DNA of 64,000 nucleotides, taken from the NCBI RefSeq assembly GCF_006716315.1, contig NZ_VFOV01000001.1, positions 3,116,501 to 3,180,500 on the forward strand. The letters are read 5' to 3'. Of the stretch, positions 1-7,722 are shown piece after piece; within the stretch, counting starts at the first letter, position 1; every line of letters begins with the position of its first letter. Below the pieces are notes generated by a model. The model did not search any database, was not told where the DNA came from, and saw only the letters and a list, made by a program, of their open reading frames with translations. The stretch comes from Nocardioides albertanoniae (GTDB taxonomy: Bacteria > Actinomycetota > Actinomycetes > Propionibacteriales > Nocardioidaceae). The position numbers and the translations under genes are program-made.

Positions 1-1
1 G

Positions 2-307
2 CCCGACAGCGGCATCTCCTCGCTGCTCGCCTCGACGCAGGGGCTCGAGCTCGGCAAGTCGGTGCGTGGCGGCGCCGACAACAAGGAGATCCTCTCCACC
101 TACACCGGCACGCTGCCCGACACCGCGGTCAAGAAGGTGCTGCCCGGCGCTGCCGGCGAGTTCGACGTCACCTACGTCGTCAACGACTCCGACGAGCTCA
201 CCGAGGCCACCATCAAGGGGCACTTCAGCGGTGAGGGCGAGGCGGCCTACTCCTACACGATCGACGTGAGCGAGTACGACGTCGAGAAGGCGATCGCCAA
301 GCCGTGA
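2..307 (+). CDS. lprG: LprG/LppX-family lipoprotein, C-terminal part (5' end outside window)
   Basis: The reading frame enters from the left edge and ends in TGA at 305-307, giving 101 visible residues. The segment alternates beta strands and charged turns, ending in SEYDVEKAIAKP, as in the C-terminal half of the LppX/LprA/LprF/LprG fold. In mycobacteria LprG is a periplasmic carrier of triacylated lipids and lipoglycans and works with the efflux protein P55 encoded just downstream. The same pairing is seen here: the next gene is a 14-TM MFS protein whose GTG start overlaps this stop (GTGA). The lipobox and signal peptide are outside the window, so lipoprotein status is inferred from family and context. 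Confidence 0.75.
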   Translation, partial: PDSGISSLLASTQGLELGKSVRGGADNKEILSTYTGTLPDTAVKKVLPGAAGEFDVTYVVNDSDELTEATIKGHFSGEGEAAYSYTIDVSEYDVEKAIAKP

Positions 308-2043
308 AGGCCATCTTGTGGCTGGGAGCGATCGCGGTCGCGTTCGCCGCCGCCGACACCTACGTCGTCGTGCTGGCGCTGCCCGACATGATGGCCGGCG
401 TCGGGCTCTCGATCGAGGAGCTGCAGCGGGCCGCGCCGTTGATCTCAGGTTTCCTGCTGGGCTACGTCGCGGTGCTGCCGCTGATCGGACGCCTCGCCGA
501 CCTGTTCGGCCACCTGCCGGTGCTCGTGGGCGGGCTGATCGTCTTCGCCTTCGGCTCGTTCCTGACCGCGCTGTCGTGGGACCTGGCCGCGATGGTCGTC
601 GGCCGGTTCTTCCAAGGGCTGGGCGGCGGGGCGCTCGTGCCGGCGACGCTGGCGCTGGTCGCGGCGCTCTATCCGGTGGAGCGCCGTGGGGTGCCGCTCG
701 GGCTGGTCTCGGCGGTCCAGGAGCTCGGTTCGGTGCTCGGCCCGCTCATCGGCGCCACCGTCCTCGCGCTCGCCGACTGGCGGGCGATCTTCCTCCTCAA
801 CCTCGTCGTCGGCGTCGTGCTGGCGGTGGCGATCCGGCAGCTCGGCCGCTCGGAGCGCGCCGGCCGGCCAGACCGGGAAGGCCGGGCAGGCCGCGGGCTG
901 CCCGACCTGGTCGCCCTGGCGCTGTTGCTGCTCGCCGGCGCCGCGTTCATGCTGCTGGCGATCGAGCCGACCGCGCTCGTGCAGGATCTGACATGGGGCG
1001 CGCTCTACGTGCCCGCGGCCGGCTCGACGCGCTGGCTGACGCCGCTCGGCCTGATCACGATCGTGGCCACCGTCGGGTTCGTGGCCACGTGGGGCCTGCG
1101 GCCCGGCGTACGCAGCGTGCTCCGGCGCATCGCGGCCGAGGTCGATCTGCTCGGGGCGCTGCTGCTCTCGATCGCCCTGGCCGGTGTGATCCTGGCGTTC
1201 GCGACCGCAGACCCCGAGGTGGCGGTCTTCTCCGAGCAGGGCGTCTGGTATCTGGTCGCCGCCGGGTTGGCGCTGCTGGGTCTCGTCGTCCACCTGCGCC
1301 GTGCACCGGACCCGATCGTGCCGCGTGGTGCGTTCACCCGCTCCCCCGCCTGGGGCTCGGTGCTGGTCTCGTTCTTCGTCGGCGCCGCGCTGGTGGCGGC
1401 GCTGATCGACGTGCCCCTCTTCGCCCGCACGACGATCTACGGCGAGAGCCAGCTGAAGGCGGCGCTGGTGCTGCTGGAGTTCCTGGTCGCTCTGCCCGTC
1501 GGTGCGATCGCGGGAGGCTTCCTCCTGCGGCGTCTGCCGGCGGGAGTGATAGCCGGCGGCGGCATGCTGCTCGCCGCCGTGGCGTTCGGGTTCATGGCGC
1601 GCTGGGACGCCGACGCGCTCCGCTCGATGTCGGCGACGGTCGTGCTGGTCGCCGGCGGCCTCGGCTTCGGGCTCGCCCTGGCCCCGATCAACGCCGCGAT
1701 CCTGGCCACCACCGAGCAGTCGATGCACGGCCTGACCACGTCCTTCACGGTCGTGGCGCGCATGGTCGGCATGCTGGTCGGCATCTCGGCCCTGACCACC
1801 ATCGGCCTGCGCAGCTACTACTCCGCCCAGGCCGACCTGCCCTCGCTCTCCGACGTCTGCACCGGTGGCGGCATGTGCGCGGAGTATCAGGACCTGCTCG
1901 TCGGCGCCGCCATCGCCCAGGAGCACACCGTCTTCGCCGGCGCAGCCGTCTGCGCCGGCATCGCCGCGCTGCTCTCCGTGGTGCTTCTGCGCGGCGCGCA
2001 GACCCGCGCGCTCACCCCGAGCGAGACCGTCACCGCACTCTGA
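304..2043 (+). CDS. MFS efflux transporter, DHA2/P55-like (14 TM)
   Basis: A 579-residue polytopic membrane protein with about 14 hydrophobic segments. The MFS motif A-like loop GRLADLFGH is at residues 62-70 and the antiporter motif-C-like QELGSVLGPLIGA follows near residue 140. The length and TM count fit the DHA2 drug:H+ antiporter family, which includes mycobacterial P55 (Rv1410c). The GTG start at 304 overlaps the upstream lipoprotein stop, which implies translational coupling. Known P55 proteins act with LprG in lipid export and intrinsic drug tolerance; applying that role here is inference from the gene pair. A Cys-containing loop (DVCTGGGMC) precedes the last helices. A strong hairpin follows the stop. 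Confidence 0.85.
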   Translation: MKAILWLGAIAVAFAAADTYVVVLALPDMMAGVGLSIEELQRAAPLISGFLLGYVAVLPLIGRLADLFGHLPVLVGGLIVFAFGSFLTALSWDLAAMVVGRFFQGLGGGALVPATLALVAALYPVERRGVPLGLVSAVQELGSVLGPLIGATVLALADWRAIFLLNLVVGVVLAVAIRQLGRSERAGRPDREGRAGRGLPDLVALALLLLAGAAFMLLAIEPTALVQDLTWGALYVPAAGSTRWLTPLGLITIVATVGFVATWGLRPGVRSVLRRIAAEVDLLGALLLSIALAGVILAFATADPEVAVFSEQGVWYLVAAGLALLGLVVHLRRAPDPIVPRGAFTRSPAWGSVLVSFFVGAALVAALIDVPLFARTTIYGESQLKAALVLLEFLVALPVGAIAGGFLLRRLPAGVIAGGGMLLAAVAFGFMARWDADALRSMSATVVLVAGGLGFGLALAPINAAILATTEQSMHGLTTSFTVVARMVGMLVGISALTTIGLRSYYSAQADLPSLSDVCTGGGMCAEYQDLLVGAAIAQEHTVFAGAAVCAGIAALLSVVLLRGAQTRALTPSETVTAL

Positions 2044-2066
2044 GGCCTCGCCCAGGCCCAGCAACG

Positions 2067-2104
2067 CCACAGCGCCCTGCGACGCGAGTCGCAGGGCGCT
2101 GTGG
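2067..2104. terminator. Perfect 17-bp hairpin after the efflux gene
   Basis: Arms 2067-2083 and 2088-2104 are perfectly complementary around a GCGA loop, 23 bp after the efflux stop. There is no T-tract, as is common for actinobacterial terminators. It lies between convergent genes and may serve both strands. Confidence 0.8.
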
Positions 2105-2110
2105 ATCTAC

Positions 2111-2128
2111 GGGCGCACAGGTGCGCCC
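2111..2128. terminator. Short hairpin beyond the GPGG gene
   Basis: GGGCGCAC and GTGCGCCC form an inverted repeat with only AG between them, so about 7 usable pairs. It lies 16 bp beyond the stop of the minus-strand GPGG gene and could end its transcript. Weak evidence. Confidence 0.35.
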
Positions 2129-2144
2129 CCGAGAGCCGTCAGGG

Positions 2145-2288
2145 CTAGCCGAAGATGCTCACGCCGCCGGGGCCGACCAGAAGGCCGACCACGATCAGCA
2201 CGATCCCCCACAGCATCTGGCCACGGACCAGAGACACGATGCCGCTGATCACCAGGACTGCCGCGATCAGCCAGAGTACTAATGCCAT
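2145..2288 (-). CDS. GPGG-motif small membrane protein
   Basis: A 47-residue protein that begins MALVLWLIAAVLVIS and ends GPGGVSIFG. Two hydrophobic stretches (about residues 2-20 and 27-39) are joined by a short VRGQM turn. The GPGG-x-SIF ending is the hallmark of a widespread actinobacterial family of tiny membrane proteins of unknown function. The ATG at 2286-2288 is preceded on the minus strand by a good Shine-Dalgarno (GAGGTGA). The gene is divergent from the neighbouring sigma factor, sharing a roughly 170-bp intergenic region. Function unknown; membrane location inferred from hydrophobicity. Confidence 0.8.
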   Translation of the reverse strand: MALVLWLIAAVLVISGIVSLVRGQMLWGIVLIVVGLLVGPGGVSIFG

Positions 2289-2343
2289 TCGATCTCACCT
2301 CGGTGTGTAGTTGTGGTTTGTGCAGACGAGCTCAGTACCCGAC

Positions 2344-2376
2344 GGGTGAGACTCTCACCCTCACCCCGATGGGTGA
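2344..2376. promoter_or_regulatory. Paired GGGTGA palindromes upstream of the sigma factor gene
   Basis: Two adjacent inverted repeats: GGGTGAGA-C-TCTCACCC at 2344-2360 and TCACCC-CGAT-GGGTGA at 2361-2376. A further GGGTGA half-site is at 2404-2409. They sit 84-116 bp before the sigma factor ATG, in the divergent intergenic region, which suggests an operator. The binding factor is unknown. Confidence 0.4.
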
Positions 2377-2459
2377 TGTGCCATCCGGGAGACGCACCCC
2401 CGAGGGTGAAATCTGTCGGCTGGCCGCTGACCGGCGCGGTCCTCTGGCAGAAAGGAGTC

Positions 2460-3296
2460 ATGACGACCGCACAGTCCGATGAACATGTCGATCCCCGGCC
2501 CGATGCCGAGCTCTTCGAGACCAATTTACCGCGCGCGGAGCGCCGGCATCGGACTTCGCGACTCTTGGATCAGGCCGCCCAGACGCAAGGGGCGACCCAC
2601 GATCGCCTCGTCGATGAGGTGATCATGCTCAACGCCAGCGTCGCCCGCTCGATCGCACACCGATATGCCGGTCGGGGCATCGCGCAGGCTGATCTCGAGC
2701 AGGTCGCGTACGTCGCACTGGTGCGTGCGGCGAAGGGGTTCCATCCCGACCGTGCCGACGACTTCTTGACCTACGCGGTGCCGACCATCCGGGGTGAGGT
2801 CAAGAGGTGGTTCCGTGACCACGGCTGGACCGTGCGTCCGCCGCGGCCCGTCCAGGAGCTGCAGAGCACGCTGCTGCGGATCGGGTCGGAGCGGGGCAGC
2901 CTGCCGGTCTCCGAGCTGGCCGAGGTCGCGCACGTACCGGAGCAGCGGGTGCGCGAAGCGCTCGACGCCCGCGGCTGCTTCACCCCGACCTCGCTCGACG
3001 CTCCCCTGCCCGCGGCCGATGATCGCTCCACCGGCACGGTGGCCACGCTCGGCGACACCCTGCCCGGCACCGACGGCGGTCTGGCCGGCTGCGAGACCCG
3101 GCTGGCGTTGGAGCAGGCGATCCGTACGCTGCGCCCGCGCGACCAGCAGGTGGTGCGCATGCGCTATCTCGAAGACCGTGGCCAGGCCGAGATCGGCGAA
3201 GCCATCGGCGTCACCCAGACGCAGGTCTCCCGGATCCTGGACCGGATCATCGACCAGCTGCGCGGCCAGCTCGGAGACCTGGACCACGCCGCTTGA
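2460..3296 (+). CDS. Group 3 RNA polymerase sigma factor, SigB/SigF type
   Basis: A 278-residue sigma-70 factor. Region 2 spans about residues 57-125 and contains TYAVPTIRGEVKRWFRDHGW, the typical region 2.3-2.4 of the SigB/SigF/SigG group. Region 3 is about 131-190 and region 4 about 213-272, with the helix-turn-helix GQAEIGEAIGVTQTQVSRIL. Group 3 factors direct general stress or developmental regulons. The ATG at 2460 is preceded by AAAGGAG; a longer upstream reading frame is unlikely because it would start inside the palindromic regulatory region. No anti-sigma (RsbW) or anti-anti-sigma gene is next to it, unlike many actinobacterial sigF operons. The following genes encode small membrane proteins and could be targets. 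Confidence 0.85.
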   Translation: MTTAQSDEHVDPRPDAELFETNLPRAERRHRTSRLLDQAAQTQGATHDRLVDEVIMLNASVARSIAHRYAGRGIAQADLEQVAYVALVRAAKGFHPDRADDFLTYAVPTIRGEVKRWFRDHGWTVRPPRPVQELQSTLLRIGSERGSLPVSELAEVAHVPEQRVREALDARGCFTPTSLDAPLPAADDRSTGTVATLGDTLPGTDGGLAGCETRLALEQAIRTLRPRDQQVVRMRYLEDRGQAEIGEAIGVTQTQVSRILDRIIDQLRGQLGDLDHAA

Positions 3297-3313
3297 GACC
3301 CGTGCATGCGGCC

Positions 3314-3335
3314 GTCGACGGCGGGTACCGTCGAC
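3314..3335. terminator. 8-bp inverted repeat after the sigma factor gene
   Basis: GTCGACGG and CCGTCGAC (3314-3321, 3328-3335) flank a 6-nt loop CGGGTA. It lies 17 bp after the sigma stop and 33 bp before the next ATG. It could be a terminator, or part of the next promoter because the loop contains GGGTA. Confidence 0.4.
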
Positions 3336-3367
3336 ACGTGCCGTCCCCGACACGAAGGAGATCTGAC

Positions 3368-3562
3368 ATGGCATTCTCAACGATCACCGGCGAGCGCGAC
3401 GACATCGGCCAACGCTCGATGTGGAACGGCGCCTCACCGCAGAGCACCTGGCAGGAGTCGTCCTGGGGCAAGCGCATCGGCGCGATCGCTGCCGTCCTGG
3501 TCCCGATCGGGCTCGCCGTCGCTCTCGTGATCCGCAACGCCCAGGCAGGTGAGTCGAAGTGA
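3368..3562 (+). CDS. Small single-pass membrane protein
   Basis: A 64-residue protein with a polar N-terminus (about 1-34, containing SMWNGASPQSTWQESSWG) and one hydrophobic segment at about residues 37-55 (IGAIAAVLVPIGLAVALVI). The ATG at 3368 has AAGGAG upstream. The stop overlaps the GTG start of the next gene (GTGA), so the pair is translationally coupled. I do not recognise a named family. The position directly after a stress-type sigma factor suggests membership of its regulon, but that is inference. Confidence 0.7.
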   Translation: MAFSTITGERDDIGQRSMWNGASPQSTWQESSWGKRIGAIAAVLVPIGLAVALVIRNAQAGESK

Positions 3563-3825
3563 AGACCAAACGCAACCTGTTCGTCTTCGCCCTCGGTGGT
3601 GCCGCCGGGTTCATCCTCGGCCGCTACCCCCGCGAAGCCCTCGAGAAGGCCCGCGGCGTGGCCGGCGCCGGTGTCGGCGTGGCCCGCGACCGCGTGGGCC
3701 CCGCGGCAGCCGCCAAGCTGCCCCTCAACCGCACCGGCGGCCATCGTGCCGCCACCGCCCAGGCTCCGGGCAGCGACGGTGTCATCAACGGCACCTCGCC
3801 GTACGCCTCGAAGGCGCATCCGTGA
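3559..3825 (+). CDS. Small YtxH-like hypothetical protein
   Basis: An 88-residue protein. Residues 6-22 (NLFVFALGGAAGFILGR) form a glycine-rich hydrophobic helix like the N-terminal anchor of YtxH-type stress proteins. It is followed by an amphipathic Ala/Gly/Val stretch (EALEKARGVAGAGVGVARDR) and a polar tail. The GTG start overlaps the previous stop (GTGA). A strong hairpin follows 19 bp after the stop. The similarity to YtxH is only in general architecture, so the name is tentative; function unknown. Confidence 0.65.
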   Translation: MKTKRNLFVFALGGAAGFILGRYPREALEKARGVAGAGVGVARDRVGPAAAAKLPLNRTGGHRAATAQAPGSDGVINGTSPYASKAHP

Positions 3826-3843
3826 GCACAGCCCCGAAGTCAT

Positions 3844-3885
3844 GACGTACGCCGCCGGCCCTCTCCAGGGCCGGCGGCGTACGTC
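3844..3885. terminator. 19-bp hairpin between convergent genes
   Basis: Perfectly complementary arms 3844-3862 and 3867-3885 around CTCC. It follows the small-protein operon and precedes (in plus coordinates) the 3' end of the minus-strand gene at 3905, so it probably serves both. Confidence 0.85.
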
Positions 3886-3904
3886 GTCGGGTCGGGTCCG
3901 CTCC

Positions 3905-4234
3905 TCAGGAACGCCCGACAGCCCGCTCGAGCTCGGCCTTGGTCATGCTCGAGCGGCCGGTGACGTTCTTGGTCTTGGCCTCCTCGTAGAGCTGGGCCTT
4001 GGTGCGGCCGCCGGGTCCTTCATGGCTGCGCAGGCCGCCGCGGCGTCCGGAGGAGATGTCGTCGGTGGAGGTGCGGCTCTTCTCGTCTGCCTCGCCGCTG
4101 CGAGCGCGCTCCTTGTTCACGGTGCGCGCGGCGATCTCCTCGGCGGTGTCCTCGCTCTCCCCGCGGTCGAGCGCGCCCTCCTTGATGTGCTCGTACTGCC
4201 GTTCGCGCTTCTTGCTCCACTTCTCCTGCGGCAT
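3905..4234 (-). CDS. Small charged protein, 'plasmid stabilisation'-like with Rho-N-type C-terminus
   Basis: A 109-residue, highly charged protein. The N-terminal part (EKWSKKRERQYEHIKEG, then TAEEIAARTVNKERARSG) is the conserved core of small proteins often labelled 'plasmid stabilisation protein'. The C-terminal part (TKAQLYEEAKTKNVTGRSSM then TKAELERAVGR) resembles a Rho N-terminal/SAP-like helical motif. The family is chromosomal in many bacteria and the plasmid name is not informative; a nucleic-acid-binding role is possible. The ATG at 4232-4234 comes 1 nt after the upstream gene's stop (TGA-C-ATG), so the two are in one operon. Confidence 0.7.
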   Translation of the reverse strand: MPQEKWSKKRERQYEHIKEGALDRGESEDTAEEIAARTVNKERARSGEADEKSRTSTDDISSGRRGGLRSHEGPGGRTKAQLYEEAKTKNVTGRSSMTKAELERAVGRS

Positions 4235-4235
4235 G

Positions 4236-4379
4236 TCACTGCTCCTCTCGAGGCTGTTCGAGGCGGTCCTCGTCCTCGGCGACGTGCTTGTTGCGCCTGG
4301 CGTCGCCCCTCCAGGCGGCCAGGGCGACAAGGACGACGACCGCCGCGATCACGATGAAGACGACTACTGGAGTGCTCAT
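4236..4379 (-). CDS. Small membrane protein, single TM and charged tail
   Basis: A 47-residue protein: hydrophobic residues 4-22 (PVVVFIVIAAVVVLVALAA) followed by a charged tail (WRGDARRNKHVAEDEDRLEQ). The ATG is at 4377-4379. The stop is separated by a single base from the ATG of the downstream charged protein, so they form a two-gene minus-strand operon. No family recognised. Support comes from the tight spacing, codon usage and TM-plus-tail pattern. Confidence 0.65.
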   Translation of the reverse strand: MSTPVVVFIVIAAVVVLVALAAWRGDARRNKHVAEDEDRLEQPREEQ

Positions 4380-4456
4380 GGTGTTGCGGTACCCATCATC
4401 GGCCCGGATACGCGGCGCCGGAGTGGATCAGAGGTCGTCACTCCTGCGAGAAGAAG

Positions 4457-4487
4457 GCCGCGGCCTCGACAGTGCCGAGACCGCGGC
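4457..4487. terminator. Hairpin after the LuxR-type regulator gene
   Basis: Arms GCCGCGG-C-CTCG (4457-4468) and CGAG-A-CCGCGGC (4476-4487) with one C/A mismatch around a 7-nt loop. It lies 46 bp beyond the stop of the minus-strand regulator gene. Confidence 0.6.
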
Positions 4488-4532
4488 ATCGACGACGCAC
4501 CCGTGGTGTCACTCCCGCCAGCCGGTGGGAAG

Positions 4533-5207
4533 TCACCCAGACCGCTCCGCCGATGTTCCTGCGGTAACCATCTGGGCGCCCACGGATGCGCCCGACTCCG
4601 AAGATTCCTGGTCGGAGGGAGCAAGACCGTGGGTGATCGCCCAGCTGACGGCCTGGCTGCGGCTGGAGACCCCGATCTTCCGGTAGGCCTGACGGATGTG
4701 GCTCTTGAGCGTGTTGACGCTCAGCAGCAGCTTGGCGGCGATCTCCTTGTTGGAGAGCCCCTGGGTGATCAGCGCCAGCACCTCGAGCTCGCGAGTGGTG
4801 AGCCCGGCGACCGGACCCACCTCGGGCTCGGGCTCGCCGACCGGCTCACCGAGCGCGGTCAGCTCGATGCTGCGTACGAGGTCTCCGGCGTGCACGTCCA
4901 TCGAGACCCACGACGTGGCTCCGAGGGCGTGGGCGTGCGCCCGCAGGTCGGGGCGGGTCTCGCGGTTGAGCACCAGGATCTTGGCATCGGTCTCGTGCAC
5001 CAGGTGCTCGAGGTCGGCGCCGTCGCCGAGGTGCAGCCCGATGGCGTCGTAGACGATCACGTCGACGCCGGGGGCCTTGCTGCGCACGGCCGGGAGCGAG
5101 ATGACCACCAGCCGGTCGGGGAAGTCGGCAAGCATCGTGGTCACCCCGCGCATGACGATCTCCTGCGGACTGACCACAGCGACGCGAACCGCCCCCAAAC
5201 GCCTCAT
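4533..5207 (-). CDS. LuxR-family response regulator
   Basis: A 224-residue protein. The N-terminal part (about residues 7-125) has a receiver-like alternation, starting VRVAVVSPQEIVMRG, with a possible phospho-acceptor Asp in VIVYDAIG. The second acidic residue normally following the first strand is absent, so phosphorylation is uncertain. The C-terminal LuxR/GerE helix-turn-helix is clear at about 146-200 (LTTRELEVLALITQGLSNKE, then LSVNTLKSHIRQAYRKIGV). No histidine kinase is adjacent, so it may be an orphan regulator. It is divergent from the small acidic protein gene at 5382. Start choice (ATG 5205-5207) is moderately supported. Confidence 0.8.
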   Translation of the reverse strand: MRRLGAVRVAVVSPQEIVMRGVTTMLADFPDRLVVISLPAVRSKAPGVDVIVYDAIGLHLGDGADLEHLVHETDAKILVLNRETRPDLRAHAHALGATSWVSMDVHAGDLVRSIELTALGEPVGEPEPEVGPVAGLTTRELEVLALITQGLSNKEIAAKLLLSVNTLKSHIRQAYRKIGVSSRSQAVSWAITHGLAPSDQESSESGASVGAQMVTAGTSAERSG

Positions 5208-5381
5208 TCCTGAACCATCTCAGATCCACCGACGGCGCGCAGGTGTATCACCTCCCGCGTCGCGCGTGCGCAAGGCAACATCCGGTCCGGGTGAGTCGTC
5301 GCCCGCTCCGGGGTACGTTGTTGGGACGCATCCGCAACGCTCGAGGACCGACACAGGTTCGGTCTCAGATGGGAGCTCGAC

Positions 5382-5621
5382 ATGGTCACGAATGGCACCC
5401 AAGGCAACAACGACCCGAGCGGCACGCCGGGCGACGACAGCGAGACCGCCCCCATCACCGCTCCCACGCCGGAGCGGGTGAAGGAAGAGGGCGAGCACCA
5501 CGAGGCGGGCTCGGAGTTCGACAGCCAGGACGAGACCGAGATCGAGACCTTCCCGGCCAGCGACCCGCAGTCCAGCTGGGCCGGACCGGCAGACCCGCGC
5601 GACCGTCCCAGCCCCAGCTGA
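5382..5621 (+). CDS. Small acidic protein with FPASDP motif
   Basis: A 79-residue, strongly acidic and probably disordered protein without hydrophobic segments. Near the C-terminus it has ETFPASDPQSSWAG. The sequence (E/S)xFPASDPxSxW recurs in short uncharacterised bacterial proteins, which supports this being a real gene. The ATG at 5382 follows GGGAG at a normal distance. It is divergent from the LuxR-type regulator gene and ends 3 bp from the convergent M3 peptidase stop. Function unknown; a stress-induced hydrophilic protein would fit the neighbourhood, as inference. Confidence 0.65.
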   Translation: MVTNGTQGNNDPSGTPGDDSETAPITAPTPERVKEEGEHHEAGSEFDSQDETEIETFPASDPQSSWAGPADPRDRPSPS

Positions 5622-5624
5622 TCC

Positions 5625-7682
5625 TCAGACCAGCCCGCGGCGCTCGAGCAGCGGCTCGATCGGCGCGGGGCGCCCGCGCCACTCCGCATAGGACTCCAGC
5701 GGGTCGCGGGTGCCCCCGATGCCGATCACGTGGGTGACGTACTCCTCGCCGTTCTCCCTGGTCAGGCCGCCGTTCTCCTTGAACCAGGCGACGGTGTCGG
5801 CGTCGAGCACCTCCGACCAGATGTAGGAGTAGTAGGCCGAGGCGTAGCCGCCGAAGATGTGCTTGAAGTAGGCCGTGTAGTAGCGCGCCCGCACTGCTGG
5901 GTTGTCCAGCCCGACGGCTGAGAGCGCGGCCGCCTCGAAGTCACCCACCGCATCGGGCGCGGTCGGCACCTCGTCGGGGCCGAGCTCGTGCCAGGCGAGG
6001 TCGATCAGCGCGGCACCGAGATACTCCGACGTCGCGAACCCCTCGCCGAAGGCGGCCGACGCCTCGAGCTTGCCGAGCACGTCGGCCGGGATCGGCTCGC
6101 CGGTCTCGTGGTGCACCGCGTAGTTGGCGAGCACCTCGGGCCAGAGCATCCACATCTCGTTGACCTGGGAGGGATACTCCACGAAGTCACGGAAGACGGC
6201 GGTCGCCGCGAAGCGCGGGTAGGTGGCTCGCGCGAGCAGCCCGTGGAGCGCGTGGCCGAACTCGTGGAAGAGCGTGGTGACCTGATCGAACGTCAGCAGC
6301 GTCGGCTCCCCCGGCGCGGGCCTGGGCACGTTGAGGTTGTTGGTCACGATCGCCGAGGGCTCGCCCAGGAGCGTGTTGGCGGTGACGTAGGAGTTCATCC
6401 ATGCGCCACCCTTCTTCGAGTCACGCGTGTAGAGGTCGAGCAGGAAGAGGCCGATAGGGGTGCCGTCGCGGGAGACCTCGAAGACGCGCACCTCGGGGTG
6501 GTAGCCCTGCAGGTCGGGGCGCTCCTCGAAGGAGAGCCCGTAGAGCTTGCCGGCCGCGAAGAACACTCCGTCGTGGAGCACCCGGTCGGCCTCGAACCAT
6601 GGCCGCAGCACGGCCAGGTCGACGTCGTACGCGGAGACCCTGACCTTCTCGGCGTAGAAGGGCCAGTCCCACGCCTGGATCGGGCCATGCCCGATCTCCG
6701 GGGCAGCAGAGGCCTCCAGGGCGGCCTGCTCGGCCCGGGCGTTGCGAGCAGCCGGCGCGGCGAGCCGCTCCAGCATGTCGCGCACCGCCTTCGGTGTGCC
6801 GGCGGTGTTGCCGGCCGTCACCAGCCCGGCATAGCTGTCGAAGCCCAGCAGCCGCGCCTTCTCGGCCCGCAGCCTCAGCGCGTCGAGCGCGATGGCGCGG
6901 GTGTCGTTGTCGTTGCCGCGCGAGCCGCGGGCGATCTGCGCCTCGAAGAGCCGCTTGCGCAGGTCACGGTTCTCCAGCACCGACAGGTAGGGGTGGGCGG
7001 TGAACAGGGTCAGCGTGATCAGGAACTTGCCCTCGAGGCCGCGCCCGGCGGCGGCAGCGGCCGCCGCCGAGATCTCCCCCGGCGTCAGGCCGGCCAGCTC
7101 CTCGACCGTGTCGACGACCACGGCGAGATCGTTGGAGTCGGCCTGCGATGCCTGGGAGAAGGCGGCTTCCAGCGTCGAGAGCTCCTGGTTGAGCTCGCGC
7201 AGCCGCGCCTTGTCATCCGCACCGAGGGCAGCGCCGGCGAGCACGAGGTCGTGGTGGTAGCGCTCGACCAGGTAACGGTCCTCCCCCTCCAGCTCGGCCC
7301 GGTTCTCGTAGACCGCGCTGACCCGTGCGAACAGCGCGTCGTCGAGCAGCAGCGCGTCATGATGGGCGGCCAGCCGCGGAGCGTACGTCGCATCGAGCTC
7401 GTCCAGGGCCTCGGAGGAGTCGGCGGAGAGCAGCGAGAAGAAGACCCGTAGCACTCGATCGAGGCGCTCGCCGGAGCGCTCCAGGGCAACGAGAGTGTTC
7501 TCGAACGTCGGCTCCTCGGGCGAGGAGGTGATCGCCGCCAGCGCCTCGAGCTGCTCGGCCATCCCCTGCTCGATAGCCGGGCCGTAGTCGTCGATCTCGA
7601 TGTCCGCGAAGCGCGGCAGACGGTGGGGCAGGTCGCTGGGCTCGAGTAGGGCGTCGATCACATCGCGCACGCTATCTGACAC
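5625..7682 (-). CDS. M3-family metallopeptidase (oligopeptidase A / Dcp-like)
   Basis: A 685-residue soluble zinc peptidase of the M3 (thimet oligopeptidase) family, typical length for the group. The zinc motif HEFGH is at residues 473-477 (FDQVTTLFHEFGHALHG), with downstream conserved blocks FVEYPSQVNEMW and SAYYSYIWSEVLDADTVAWF. The family degrades short peptides in the cytoplasm, including those left by ATP-dependent proteases. No signal peptide is visible. The 5' end is uncertain: the frame opens with GTG at 7682, but GTGs a few codons downstream lack a clear Shine-Dalgarno too. Only 40 bp separate it from the divergent carbonic anhydrase gene. Confidence 0.9.
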   Translation of the reverse strand: MSDSVRDVIDALLEPSDLPHRLPRFADIEIDDYGPAIEQGMAEQLEALAAITSSPEEPTFENTLVALERSGERLDRVLRVFFSLLSADSSEALDELDATYAPRLAAHHDALLLDDALFARVSAVYENRAELEGEDRYLVERYHHDLVLAGAALGADDKARLRELNQELSTLEAAFSQASQADSNDLAVVVDTVEELAGLTPGEISAAAAAAAGRGLEGKFLITLTLFTAHPYLSVLENRDLRKRLFEAQIARGSRGNDNDTRAIALDALRLRAEKARLLGFDSYAGLVTAGNTAGTPKAVRDMLERLAAPAARNARAEQAALEASAAPEIGHGPIQAWDWPFYAEKVRVSAYDVDLAVLRPWFEADRVLHDGVFFAAGKLYGLSFEERPDLQGYHPEVRVFEVSRDGTPIGLFLLDLYTRDSKKGGAWMNSYVTANTLLGEPSAIVTNNLNVPRPAPGEPTLLTFDQVTTLFHEFGHALHGLLARATYPRFAATAVFRDFVEYPSQVNEMWMLWPEVLANYAVHHETGEPIPADVLGKLEASAAFGEGFATSEYLGAALIDLAWHELGPDEVPTAPDAVGDFEAAALSAVGLDNPAVRARYYTAYFKHIFGGYASAYYSYIWSEVLDADTVAWFKENGGLTRENGEEYVTHVIGIGGTRDPLESYAEWRGRPAPIEPLLERRGLV

Positions 7683-7710
7683 ACGTCGAGGCCGTCGTCG
7701 ACATATCGGC

Positions 7711-7716
7711 TACCTT
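7711..7716 (+). promoter_or_regulatory. -10 box (TACCTT), leaderless start at 7723
   Basis: TACCTT ends 6 nt before the carbonic anhydrase ATG and there is no Shine-Dalgarno, so the transcript probably begins at the start codon. Confidence 0.5.
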
Positions 7717-7722
7717 GAGTTC

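Noticed and set aside
2313..2459. Extending the sigma factor to an upstream start
   Set aside because: The extra 49 codons run through palindromic regulatory DNA, whereas ATG 2460 has an AAAGGAG ribosome-binding site and matches family length.
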